From positions 4,813,001 through 4,877,000 of the forward strand of contig NZ_CP012333.1 of the NCBI RefSeq assembly GCF_001263205.1: a stretch of DNA of 64,000 nucleotides, written 5' to 3'. Position numbers and translations under genes: made by a program. This stretch comes from Labilithrix luteola. GTDB lineage: Bacteria; Myxococcota_A; Polyangia; Polyangiales; Polyangiaceae. Under the pieces are notes generated by a model that was not told the DNA's origin, ran no database searches, and was given only the letters and a program-made list of their open reading frames with translations. Shown one piece after another: positions 56,411-64,000 of the stretch (position 1 is the stretch's first letter; each line of letters begins with the position of its first letter).

Positions 56411-56884
56411 ATGGGGCACGAGATGACTTCTTCTCGTCGGGGCGCGTTGACGATGGGGCTCGCGTTTGCCTGCGCGTTCATCGCGGGCACGACGACCAAG
56501 ACGGCCGAAGCCCAGAGCGGGCCGAACGCCGAGGTTCTCGTCATCCACGGGACGCAGTGCGACAAGCCGACGGTCGACCCGGCCATCGGCGAGATGCCGC
56601 CGCTCAAGTACAACTGCTACAAGCTGCTCGAGAAGAAGGTGCTTCCCCTGCAGAAGGGCAAGCCGAGCACCACGCCGCTTCCGAACGGTCGCACGTTCCA
56701 GGTGACGTTGAACGACGTCACGCCGGACAAGCGTTACAAGGTCGGTGCAGCGATCAGCCAGCCTGACAACAACGGCTTCCTCAAGCTCGCGGACATCACC
56801 GCCGAGCCGAACAAGCGTTTCAACGTCGGCGGCTGGGCCTACCAGAACGGCGCGATCGTTCTCGCGATCCGCGTGCTGCCTTAG
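56411..56884 (+). CDS. Small secreted protein of unknown function
   Basis: A 157-residue protein with a signal peptide (cleavage about AEA-QSGPN). The mature part has NAEVLVIHGTQCDKPTVDPAIGEMPPLKYNCYKLLEKK, with two Cys, and ends in a beta-rich WAYQNGAIVLAIRVLP. No family is recognised. ATG 56411 has GGGAG 8 bases upstream, close to the anti-sigma stop, so it completes a three-gene operon and may be a target or modulator of the sigma factor. Two terminators follow. Confidence 0.75.
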   Translation: MGHEMTSSRRGALTMGLAFACAFIAGTTTKTAEAQSGPNAEVLVIHGTQCDKPTVDPAIGEMPPLKYNCYKLLEKKVLPLQKGKPSTTPLPNGRTFQVTLNDVTPDKRYKVGAAISQPDNNGFLKLADITAEPNKRFNVGGWAYQNGAIVLAIRVLP

Positions 56885-56892
56885 TCATGATC

Positions 56893-56931
56893 GAACGTCG
56901 GGGCTCACTGCGACCCCGACGTTCTTGTCTT
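56893..56931 (+). terminator. Intrinsic terminator after the sigma-factor operon
   Basis: GAACGTCGGGG (56893-56903) pairs fully with CCCCGACGTTC (56914-56924) around a 10-base loop, followed by TTGTCTT. It lies 8 bp after the stop of the secreted-protein gene. Confidence 0.82.
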
Positions 56932-56964
56932 CGGTCATTCGGGCGGCGAGCCCAAATGGTGCAG

Positions 56965-56999
56965 AAACCCACGCGGTAAGGAACTGCGTGGGTTTTTCG
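56965..56999 (+). terminator. Second intrinsic terminator
   Basis: AAACCCACGC (56965-56974) pairs with GCGTGGGTTT (56986-56995) around an 11-base loop, followed by T residues on the plus strand and preceded by A residues, so it may work in both directions. It is 35 bp before the start of the next plus-strand gene and could also attenuate a transcript begun upstream. Confidence 0.75.
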
Positions 57000-57033
57000 C
57001 CTGTTTGGCGCGTCTTTGCTAAGAAGTGAGCCG

Positions 57034-58047
57034 ATGCGCAAGGACGCGCCGCTCGCTGTCGACATGCCCGGTCCCGATCGGGACAGCCCCGGCTGGATCA
57101 AGGTCGGTGTGATTGCTGCCGTGGGCTTCGTCCTCGGCGTGGCCTGGCCTCGTGTCATGGGCATTCGCCTCGGACCGAGCGCCCCTTCGGAGACGAGCGC
57201 GGCCGCAGCGTCGGGAAGCGCCAAGTCGGGCGCACGCGCACCGGAAGCGCCGGCGGCCAGTGTCTCGGGCAAGACGCCCGTTCAGCCCGCCGCTTCGGTG
57301 ACTGCTCCGGCCGCCAGCGTCAGCTCCGTCGCCGCCGCCACCGCCGTTCCGACGGCCGCCGCGGGCACGCAGATCAGCGTCCAGAAGGGCAAGGTCCTTT
57401 CCTGCAAGACGGAAGGTGGCGACACCAAGAAGGGCCAGGATTGCGGGGCCGTCGCGGGGCTCGATCAGCTGGTCGCCCCGCGTCTCCGCAAGCTGAGCAC
57501 TTGCTCGGCCGCGGACGGACAGAGCGGCAAGCTCTCGCTCGTCGTCACGGCGGACTTCGCCGGCGGCAAGATGAACTGGGACATCGGCAAGTCGACGAAC
57601 GTCGGAAACATCGACGGCATCGGCGGCTGCCTCAAGACCCTCTTCCAAGGCACCGGCGTGAGCGGCGTCGCGCACGAGCACGCGCGCTACACGGTGGCGT
57701 ACAGCGCGACCTTGGCTCCATCGACCGGCGCAAGCTCGCTCGACAAGGGCGACAAGGACCCCATCGGCGCGCGCGTCGACAAGAATGCCAAGGCTCGCTC
57801 GGGCGAAGACGCGCCGGACGACTCCAAAGATCGTCCCGAGCCCGCACCGGTCGCCGGTGGCGAGGCGAGTGTTGGCTGGGAAGTCGCCCTCGTTCGCGAC
57901 GTGCCGAAGACGGGCCAAGTCGTCGCCCGACTCCCGCGCGGGACGAAGGTGAAGGTCGGGAACGTCAAAGACGGCTGGTTCTCGATCAAGTACGGCGACG
58001 GCTTCGCGAGTGACGGCTGGGTCTATCGCGGCGCAATCAACCGCTGA
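57034..58047 (+). CDS. Membrane-anchored protein with C-terminal SH3-like domain
   Basis: A 337-residue protein with one membrane helix (about 21-40) near the N terminus and no cleavage site, so it is a signal-anchor protein. An Ala/Pro/Ser-rich stretch leads to a domain with paired Cys (VLSCKTEG, DCGAVAG, LSTCSAAD, IGGCLKTL), then an acidic linker and a last block VALVRDVPKTGQVVARLPRGTKVKVGN that ends in DGWVYRGAINR, an SH3b-like fold of bacterial periplasmic proteins. The domain may bind peptidoglycan or a peptide. ATG 57034 was preferred to TTG 57016. Confidence 0.78.
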   Translation: MRKDAPLAVDMPGPDRDSPGWIKVGVIAAVGFVLGVAWPRVMGIRLGPSAPSETSAAAASGSAKSGARAPEAPAASVSGKTPVQPAASVTAPAASVSSVAAATAVPTAAAGTQISVQKGKVLSCKTEGGDTKKGQDCGAVAGLDQLVAPRLRKLSTCSAADGQSGKLSLVVTADFAGGKMNWDIGKSTNVGNIDGIGGCLKTLFQGTGVSGVAHEHARYTVAYSATLAPSTGASSLDKGDKDPIGARVDKNAKARSGEDAPDDSKDRPEPAPVAGGEASVGWEVALVRDVPKTGQVVARLPRGTKVKVGNVKDGWFSIKYGDGFASDGWVYRGAINR

Positions 58048-58120
58048 CGTCGGGCGTTCCGCCTTCGCGGCTCGTCGGCTTCCTGTCGCGCCAAACCCAC
58101 GCTCTGTGTAGGGTCCGGAC

Positions 58121-59707
58121 GTGTCGACCCCGGGCCGCCGAACGCTCGCCGCGCTGTTTTGCGGAATCGTTTTCGGCCTGCTCGTCTTGCTGACGACCGG
58201 CGCTGCGCACGCGCAAGGCAACTACCGCTCGTCGCCGATGGGCGGTCGAACGACGCTGCTCGGAGGAACGGGCGTCGTCTACGGCATGGATGGCGCGTCG
58301 GCCATCATCAATCCGGCCACCGCGCTTCGGATCGATCCGGGTCGGCTCGCCTTTTCGGTGAACTTCTACGCGGCGCAGTTCACGACCGCGCCGCACTGGT
58401 ATCAGCCGGGGCCGATCGACACGCAGAAGTTCGGCTCGCTCCAGGTGGGCGGCACCTCGATGTCCGACGTGCGGCTCACGTCACTGCCCTCGAGCTTGTG
58501 CCTGTTTTTCCGCGTCGGCCGCATCCATTGGTTCAAGAAGGCCACCGAGAACGATCCTCGGTTCCGCGACGCGCGCCTCGGTCTCTGTGCTGCGACCACG
58601 CAGACCGAGTCGTTCTATTACTCGAACGAGGGCTACCAGCAGACGAGCTCGCAGGGTGTCGTCACGCGTCAGTCGCAAGCGTTCGCGCAGACGTTCTCGC
58701 GCTTCCAGTTCGGACCCACGTACTCGATGTGGCTCGTGCCCGGGCTGACCATCGGCGCGTCCATCCACGCCAGCATCTCCAACCAGTGGAGCTCGCTCAC
58801 TGCGATCGCCCATTCCGAGCAAGGCATCTTGGGGACGCCCATCAACTCGATGTTCCAGAGCTCGTCGCATGGAACGTCGTGGCAACTGCACGCCATCGCC
58901 GGCGCCACGTACACGTTCGGTCGCCAGAGCGTGGGCCTGGCCGTCGAGGCGCCGTCGCTGCATCTCTTCGGCACCGGTGGCGCGTCGCTCTACACGCAGT
59001 CGGACGCTGGCGGCAATCAGTCCTCGGTGATGACCGGGCAGGGAGGCTTCAACGCGCGAACCCCCCTGCGCGTCACGTTGGGGACCGGCATCGCGCGCAA
59101 GTGGGGCACCGCAGAGCTCGACGTGAGCTGGTTTTCGCCGATGAGCCCGGCCTACGACGCCGTCATCGACGGCAATCGCGTCGACACCGTAGGCAATACG
59201 AGCGTGAGTAGTTCGCAGTCGTTCGAGCTCTCGCAGCGCGCGCGTGGCGTCGTGAACGTCGGCGTGGGTGCGGAGGTCTTCCTCCGTCCGCAGATCAGCC
59301 TGCTCGGAGGCTTGAGCACCGACATCAGCGCGGTTCCGAAAGGTGAGCTCTCGGGCACCCTCGTCAACTACTACCCGGCGCGCACGAATCGCGTCGCGGC
59401 CTCGTTCGGCGTCGGCTCCTATCGCGGCGACGGCGCGCTCCTGCTCGGCCTCGAGCTGTCGTACGGCTGGGGCGACCGGCTCGCAGTCAACTCCTACCAG
59501 GCGCCGCCCACCATCGCGACGGCGGGGCAGAACTCGCTCGGCGTCCTCTTCGTCATCGCCGGCGGCACGAGCTTCCGCGCGATCTCGCGCGCCGTGCAGG
59601 ACGTGACGCGAATCCTCACCAAGCCGAATGACCAGCAGAACGAGCCCACGCCGGAGAACTCTTCGCCGGCCATCGAAGCGCCGCCGAAGAAGGGGGCGCC
59701 GCCTTGA
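58121..59707 (+). CDS. Putative outer-membrane beta-barrel protein, FadL-like
   Basis: A 528-residue exported protein with signal peptide (cleavage near AHA-QGN). The start of the mature part, SSPMGGRTTLLGGTGVVYGMDGASAIINPATALR, recalls the N-terminal hatch of FadL/TodX proteins (NP motif after a Gly-rich run). Alternating hydrophobic strands recur through the protein, for example FGPTYSMWLVPGLTIGASIHASI and AASFGVGSYRGDGALLLGLELSYGW. GTG 58121 is the first start and leads straight into the signal. A Pro/Lys-rich tail ends it. FadL-family assignment is tentative. Confidence 0.7.
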   Translation: MSTPGRRTLAALFCGIVFGLLVLLTTGAAHAQGNYRSSPMGGRTTLLGGTGVVYGMDGASAIINPATALRIDPGRLAFSVNFYAAQFTTAPHWYQPGPIDTQKFGSLQVGGTSMSDVRLTSLPSSLCLFFRVGRIHWFKKATENDPRFRDARLGLCAATTQTESFYYSNEGYQQTSSQGVVTRQSQAFAQTFSRFQFGPTYSMWLVPGLTIGASIHASISNQWSSLTAIAHSEQGILGTPINSMFQSSSHGTSWQLHAIAGATYTFGRQSVGLAVEAPSLHLFGTGGASLYTQSDAGGNQSSVMTGQGGFNARTPLRVTLGTGIARKWGTAELDVSWFSPMSPAYDAVIDGNRVDTVGNTSVSSSQSFELSQRARGVVNVGVGAEVFLRPQISLLGGLSTDISAVPKGELSGTLVNYYPARTNRVAASFGVGSYRGDGALLLGLELSYGWGDRLAVNSYQAPPTIATAGQNSLGVLFVIAGGTSFRAISRAVQDVTRILTKPNDQQNEPTPENSSPAIEAPPKKGAPP

Positions 59708-59712
59708 GCCGG

Positions 59713-60024
59713 TCAGTCTTCGCGATCGCCGCGTGTGTCGAACGGCGTGGTTCGCGGCCGACCATCCCGATCGAGTCCGAGGAGCTCTTCGACCCGCTTC
59801 TGGGCACCTTCGAGCTTGTCTTGCGAGGTGCGTGAGAGGCGCACGCCTTCTTCGAACAGGCGCAGCGACTCCTCGAGCGGGAGCTCGCCGCGCTCGAGCG
59901 TCTGGACGATCTCCGAAAGGCGCTTGATGGCGTCCTCGAACGTCGGGCCCTGCGTACCGCCCGAGCCTCCGCCCGAGACTACAGAAGCGACGGCAGGGTT
60001 CTGTTTCGAGTCGGGGGAGCTCAT
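59713..60024 (-). CDS. xseB: Exodeoxyribonuclease VII small subunit XseB
   Basis: Small subunit of the single-strand DNA exonuclease VII. The 103-residue protein has the family core TFEDAIKRLSEIVQTLERGELPLEESLRLFEEGVRL then SQDKLEGAQKRVEELL, two long helices, after a Ser/Gly-rich N-terminal extension. Its start overlaps the end of the HEAT-repeat gene upstream (ATGA), so it is the last gene of a minus-strand operon. The large subunit gene xseA is not in the window. Confidence 0.95.
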   Translation of the reverse strand: MSSPDSKQNPAVASVVSGGGSGGTQGPTFEDAIKRLSEIVQTLERGELPLEESLRLFEEGVRLSRTSQDKLEGAQKRVEELLGLDRDGRPRTTPFDTRGDRED

Positions 60025-62162
60025 CGCGGCTTAGCCTCGTACGAAGGGAGGCGCGGTGCAAGCACGAGCCTCGCCTCGCCAGGCGGCAAGCCGGGCAGCA
60101 CGGCGAAGCCGTCGTCGTCGAACGCGATGGGCACGGCCACGCCGTTGGCATCGACGATCGAGCCCACGAAGGCGCTGTTCGGAGCTCCGCCGTTTTCGTT
60201 CTGGAGACGGAGCCACGCAACGTCGCTCGAAGACGCGGCTCCGAACGGCGCGGTGACTCCGGCCAAGGCGCGCGCCGCGGCGAGGCGCGTTGGTCCGTCG
60301 GGGTCGAGCGTTGCGGCCATCTCGAGGGTGCGCTGTCGCGAAGGGGAGCTCTTGTCGTTCGTGCGCGCGGCGAACGCCGAGACGATGGCCCGGCGGACGT
60401 TCACATCCGTCTCATACGCGTAGGCGGATGCGAGGAGACTCGAGGCGTCTTCGAGTGGAGCCGCGCCGATCCCACGCGCCGTGTGCGCGCGAACGACCGG
60501 ATCCCGATCGCCGAGCAGCGTCGTGACCTTCGGTTCGAGGCTCTCGTCGGCACGGCGAGCCAGTGCGTAGGCCGCGAGCGGAGCGTCGGCGCCGCCGCTC
60601 TGGGCTCGGTCGACGAGCGACAGCGTCTTGACCCGACCCTTCGCATCTCCGCCGCGAAGGCCCGCGGCGAGCACCTGTTGCGTGAGCGGATCGGCTTCCA
60701 GCGCCAGGTGCGCGAGCAGCGCGCGATCGGATTCGGGCGAGGGCCGCGCCGCACTTCCCATCGCCGCGGCTCGCCTCACGCGCGCATCCTGGTCACCGAG
60801 GAACGTTTCGACCCCGGCGTCGCCGAGGGCAACCCGCGCGAAGGCTCCGAGGGCGCGTTCACGTCCGTCCTTCGAACGGGCGAGGCCGAACACGAATGCG
60901 TCGGCATCACGCGAACGATCCCCGCGAAGCAGCGCACGGACGACATACGCGCGAACACCGAGCGCCCGCTCTTTCCCGCCGACCAGGTCCGCCGTGAGCC
61001 CCGCGGCATTCGGCGCCGGAGAGCGCGCGAGCGCGAGTGCCGCTTCGTAGCCGAACGACGGATCAGCGAGCAACGCGGGCGCGGCAAGAGCCGTCGCCGC
61101 CGCGGGATCCGACGAGCGCCCGAGCGCACGGATGCAAGCTGCACGTATCTGGCGATCGGGATGGACCGCCGCGCGCGCGGCGAGGAGCTTCGTGATCTCC
61201 GGTCCGTGCACGCGCTCGGCGAGGCGTGCCCCCATCGCCGTGGTGGCTTCGTCTTCGATGAGCGCGGTAACGGCCTTGAAGCGCTCGGGCGCACCGAGCG
61301 TGACGAGCGATTCGGCGGCGGCGTTGCGCAATCGCGTGTCCGGCTCGGCCAGAGCCGCCCGTGCAATGGAGACGGCGCGCTGATCCCCCAGCTCGGCGAG
61401 GGCCTGAATGGCCGCCGCGCGCGTGACGACGTCGCTCGAGCGCGTTGCGGAATGGAGAAACTCGATCGCGCGAAGGTCGCCGAGCTGCGCGAGCAGTTGC
61501 ACCGTCGCCGGCGACACGTTCGCGCCTGGCGAGCCGAAAAAGCCCGGGTCGCGAGGAGGCGAGCGCAGGATGGCATTCGTGGCCGCGGCCTGTCCGACGC
61601 CGACGCTGCGTGCGACGGCATAGAGCTGCTCGAGCGCGCGGTCGGCACTCGAACGGGCGAGGCCAATGGCGGCGATCTGACGGGCGAGCTCGGTCCGAAC
61701 GACCGGATCCCCTTCGACATCGGCCGTGAGATCTCCCGCGCGTACCTGGGGCGGGCGCCGCGACGCGGTCGTCGTACCGCCGGTCACGATCGCGAGCAGC
61801 CCCGCCCGCGCGCGTTCGTGATCCGTGAAGCGCGAGAGCGCGCGTGCCAGGTCGACGAGGGCGCGCGGATCACCGCGCATCGTACCCGTGGTGGACGACC
61901 CTTCCGCGAGCTGCGCGAGGAGAGCCACCGCTTCCGGAGTTCCCACGGCCGCTGCGCGCTGGATGCCGCGCAAACGTTCGTCGGGATCGGTCGACCGAAG
62001 GAGCCGTGCGGCGTAGTCGATGCCGACGCGTGCCCGCAGGTTGGTGGGCACGCCGTTCGAGGAGCGCTCGGCGTTCGCCGGTGTGCTCCGCGACTGCGCG
62101 TTGCTCGCCTGCGCGCAGGCGACGACCGTCACGAAGACGAGGGCCGCCGCGCCTGCCCTCAT
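60021..62162 (-). CDS. HEAT-repeat lipoprotein
   Basis: A 713-residue protein with a short lipoprotein signal (VVAC, Cys16), so it is envelope-anchored. About ten alpha-helical repeats follow, with the HEAT/PBS-like pattern: DPDERLRGIQRAAAVGTPEAVALLAQLAEG, then VTRAAAIQALAELGDQRAVSIARAAL and PDTRLRNAAAESLVTLG. Such repeats mediate protein contacts. The last 90 residues read as a small beta domain (VDANGVAVPIAFDDDGFAVLPGLPPGEARLVL). ATG 62162 overlaps the upstream stop (ATGA) and opens the signal peptide; the frame extends further but lacks a signal. xseB follows with a 4-bp overlap. Confidence 0.85.
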   Translation of the reverse strand: MRAGAAALVFVTVVACAQASNAQSRSTPANAERSSNGVPTNLRARVGIDYAARLLRSTDPDERLRGIQRAAAVGTPEAVALLAQLAEGSSTTGTMRGDPRALVDLARALSRFTDHERARAGLLAIVTGGTTTASRRPPQVRAGDLTADVEGDPVVRTELARQIAAIGLARSSADRALEQLYAVARSVGVGQAAATNAILRSPPRDPGFFGSPGANVSPATVQLLAQLGDLRAIEFLHSATRSSDVVTRAAAIQALAELGDQRAVSIARAALAEPDTRLRNAAAESLVTLGAPERFKAVTALIEDEATTAMGARLAERVHGPEITKLLAARAAVHPDRQIRAACIRALGRSSDPAAATALAAPALLADPSFGYEAALALARSPAPNAAGLTADLVGGKERALGVRAYVVRALLRGDRSRDADAFVFGLARSKDGRERALGAFARVALGDAGVETFLGDQDARVRRAAAMGSAARPSPESDRALLAHLALEADPLTQQVLAAGLRGGDAKGRVKTLSLVDRAQSGGADAPLAAYALARRADESLEPKVTTLLGDRDPVVRAHTARGIGAAPLEDASSLLASAYAYETDVNVRRAIVSAFAARTNDKSSPSRQRTLEMAATLDPDGPTRLAAARALAGVTAPFGAASSSDVAWLRLQNENGGAPNSAFVGSIVDANGVAVPIAFDDDGFAVLPGLPPGEARLVLAPRLPSYEAKPR

Positions 62163-63994
62163 GGCGTGGGGTTCACCAGGATGAGGAAGCCGAGGTTTCC
62201 GTCGGCCTGGGCCAGCTTCTTCACCGCGTCCCATCCAACGGTCTCGGCCACGCCGTCACGGTGCGAGAGCGAAGCGACCTCGCGAACGACGGCGAACGAG
62301 CGGCCGAGCGCATCGAGCTGGGCCTTCGTCGCGTCGCCGGCGCCTGGTTTGGCGCCTACGGCCAGCGTCCAATTGCGGTGCTGATTGAGCTGCGCGGCGA
62401 GCGCGTGCACGATCGGGAGGCTTGCCGGATCGACCTCCGGATCCTCCGCGGTGCCGACGATCTTGATGGGCTTCGACAAGCGGATGTTGCGCTTGGCGTC
62501 GATGGTGACGAGCGGCGTGCCGCCCTCGTCCGGGCAACCGTCTTCGTCAGTGATGCCGTTCCAGACCTCGGCCTGATCGGGACACTTGTCGACTTCGTTG
62601 TCGAAGGTGTCGCCGTCGCGATCGGGATTGGGGCAGCCCGTGGTGACCGGATCACTCCAGCGATCGCACTTCTTCTCGGGCACGACGGGGGCGACGACCT
62701 TCTCTTCCGGACACCCGTTCTTCTTCGGATCGTCCGAGGCCACGCCTTTGACCTGCGGGCAAGCGTCGACGGAGTCTTCGATGCCGTCGTTGTCTTGATC
62801 GGGGATCGGGCATCCGTTCTTCTTGGGATCCTTCGACTCCACGCCGGGGACGTTCGGACAGGCGTCTTCCTTGTCGAGGATGCCGTCTTCGTCGTTGTCG
62901 ATGTCCGGGCAGCCGTCCGAGTCCTCGAAGCCATCCTTGTCTTCGGGGATCTCCGGGCATCCGTCGACGTCGTCTTTGACTCCGTCGTGATCCATGTCGT
63001 GCTCGCGGGGAGCCCAGCCGATGCTCGCGATCGCGCGCACGATCGGCACGCCGACGGCCTGGTTCAGCCCGAAATCGGCGCCGAAGAGCAGGTAGGTGTC
63101 ACGGTAGTGACCGAGCTCGATGCGATCGCTCGCGGAGATCATCAGAGGCGAGAGCGCCGCGCTGCCCGGGTCGCCGGTTCCGAACGGACCGACTGGGCCG
63201 GCCGGGAGCCAGCCGTGCATGGCGACCTCCCAGCGCTGTCGATTGCCTGGGTCGACGCCGAGCACGCCCGGCCGGAAACCCAAGCCGAAGGTCCACGGGA
63301 TCTCGTCGCCGAAGCGATAGCCGCCGACTTCCTGGGCAGGCCACGTCCGGTGCTCGGTGCGGAGCTTGTAGCCGATGCTCGCTTGGACGGCCGCGACGAG
63401 AAGGGTGTATTCTGCAAGAACGCGAACGCTGGCCGTGACGGCGCCTTCGCCGGCGAAGCTCGACTTGTTGCCGGTGGGAAGGCTGACGAGGCCGAGGCCG
63501 GCGAGACCGAAGCCGCCGCCCTCGTTGCGAATCAGCGTGCCCTTCACCGTGAGACCGAGGTCACCGATGGTGGTGTGCGGGACCTGCGATTCGTTGGAAA
63601 CGGTGGGCGGAAGATCCGACGAGCCCGTCTGGTAGAGGAGGACGGGGAGGGTGGCGCCGATTGCCAGGCGCTGGCCGATGCCCAGGTTGACGACCGGATC
63701 GACGCCGAAGACGTGCGAGACCGGACGGAATGCGACGTCGTCGGTTCCCGCGCGACGGAGCGTGACCGGCTGGAGCGAGTAGTGCGTGTAAGCGCCGATC
63801 GACACGACGCCCGGGCCGGGCGTGATCGCCGGTTCGATGACGAGGGATGCGTTCGGGTCGGTCGACGGACGCCACGTGCGCGCATCGATCGACGGCGTCT
63901 GACCCTCGGCCTGGGCTTCGCCCGCGGACGTGAGCGTCAGCGCAGCCCAGGAGACCGCAGAGACCGCAAAAAGAGCTCGAATCGAATGCGCCAT
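62159..63994 (-). CDS. Outer-membrane protein with TSP type-3 repeats and degenerate OmpA-like C terminus
   Basis: A 611-residue exported protein (signal cleavage about AQA-EGQ). Residues about 30-330 have the beta-strand pattern of an OmpA/OmpW-type barrel. A calcium-binding linker of thrombospondin type-3 repeats follows (about 332-500), with phrases like DMDHDGVKDDVDGCPE and DGILDKEDACPNVPG. The C terminus looks like an OmpA peptidoglycan-binding domain (VDPASLPIVHALAAQLNQHRNWTLAVGAKP), but the usual NxxLSxxRAxxV contact residues are not seen, so wall binding is doubtful. ATG 63994 is 6 bases from the window end, so upstream control is not visible. It heads the HEAT/xseB operon. Confidence 0.78.
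   Translation of the reverse strand: MAHSIRALFAVSAVSWAALTLTSAGEAQAEGQTPSIDARTWRPSTDPNASLVIEPAITPGPGVVSIGAYTHYSLQPVTLRRAGTDDVAFRPVSHVFGVDPVVNLGIGQRLAIGATLPVLLYQTGSSDLPPTVSNESQVPHTTIGDLGLTVKGTLIRNEGGGFGLAGLGLVSLPTGNKSSFAGEGAVTASVRVLAEYTLLVAAVQASIGYKLRTEHRTWPAQEVGGYRFGDEIPWTFGLGFRPGVLGVDPGNRQRWEVAMHGWLPAGPVGPFGTGDPGSAALSPLMISASDRIELGHYRDTYLLFGADFGLNQAVGVPIVRAIASIGWAPREHDMDHDGVKDDVDGCPEIPEDKDGFEDSDGCPDIDNDEDGILDKEDACPNVPGVESKDPKKNGCPIPDQDNDGIEDSVDACPQVKGVASDDPKKNGCPEEKVVAPVVPEKKCDRWSDPVTTGCPNPDRDGDTFDNEVDKCPDQAEVWNGITDEDGCPDEGGTPLVTIDAKRNIRLSKPIKIVGTAEDPEVDPASLPIVHALAAQLNQHRNWTLAVGAKPGAGDATKAQLDALGRSFAVVREVASLSHRDGVAETVGWDAVKKLAQADGNLGFLILVNPTP
62520..63000 (-). repeat. Thrombospondin type-3 repeat array (coding)
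   Basis: At least seven repeats of about 23-30 residues with the pattern D-x-D-x-D-G followed by D-x-C-P. The repeats code for a rigid calcium-dependent stalk between the barrel and the C-terminal domain. Spacings differ (PEIPEDKDGFEDSDGCPD against PGVESKDPKKNGCPIPD), so it is a diverged array, not a recent DNA tandem repeat. Confidence 0.8.
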
Positions 63995-64000
63995 CGTCTC

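Overview
The window looks like chromosomal DNA of a high-GC member of the Myxococcota (delta-proteobacterial type). This is an inference. It rests on the envelope and division gene order, many secreted lipoproteins with Asp/Ala/Gly-rich tails, two eukaryote-like Ser/Thr kinases, thrombospondin type-3 repeats, and heavy use of GTG starts with 1-4 bp gene overlaps. No tRNA, rRNA, CRISPR array, prophage or insertion sequence was seen.

Region 1 (1-18.6 kb) is the division and cell wall (dcw) cluster: the end of ftsL, then ftsI, murE, murF, mraY, murD, ftsW, murG, murC and ftsQ, nearly all overlapping or separated by under 10 bp. It makes the peptidoglycan precursor from UDP-MurNAc-dipeptide to lipid II and the septal synthase. 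murB and ddl are absent from their usual place between murC and ftsQ. Three minus-strand genes (YcaQ-like glycosylase, HAD phosphatase, lipoprotein) then interrupt the cluster before ftsA and ftsZ, so ftsA-ftsZ must have its own promoter.

Region 2 (18.6-29.3 kb) is mixed accessory DNA: two oxidoreductases, a lipoprotein, a DUF2490-like protein, a decayed hybrid sensor kinase, a roughly 1475-residue metzincin lipoprotein, and a truncated, frameshifted acetolactate decarboxylase remnant. It also holds a perfect 21-bp inverted repeat at 19787-19839.

Region 3 (29.3-37.8 kb) covers export, lipid and resistance genes: a TetR regulator divergent from an RND efflux adaptor/pump pair with operator-like palindromes between them, an AI-2E family permease, a fatty acid desaturase divergent from a second TetR, and a FosA-type fosfomycin glutathione transferase. 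FosA lies 12 bp downstream of a 1106-residue protein kinase.

Region 4 (37.8-52.7 kb) holds that kinase, a benzoate-CoA-ligase-type enzyme with an alpha/beta hydrolase, an aquaporin, a deacetylase-like lipoprotein with a trypsin-like lipoprotein, a second membrane kinase, a glycosyltransferase, a fused LeuD-LeuC-type dehydratase and SlyD.

Region 5 (52.8-64 kb) is about envelope homeostasis: a small acidic protein, DUF1844, an HtrA-type lipoprotein protease, an ECF sigma factor with a membrane anti-sigma candidate and a secreted protein, an SH3-like membrane protein, an outer-membrane barrel, and a minus-strand operon of an OmpA-like/TSP3 protein, a HEAT-repeat lipoprotein and xseB.
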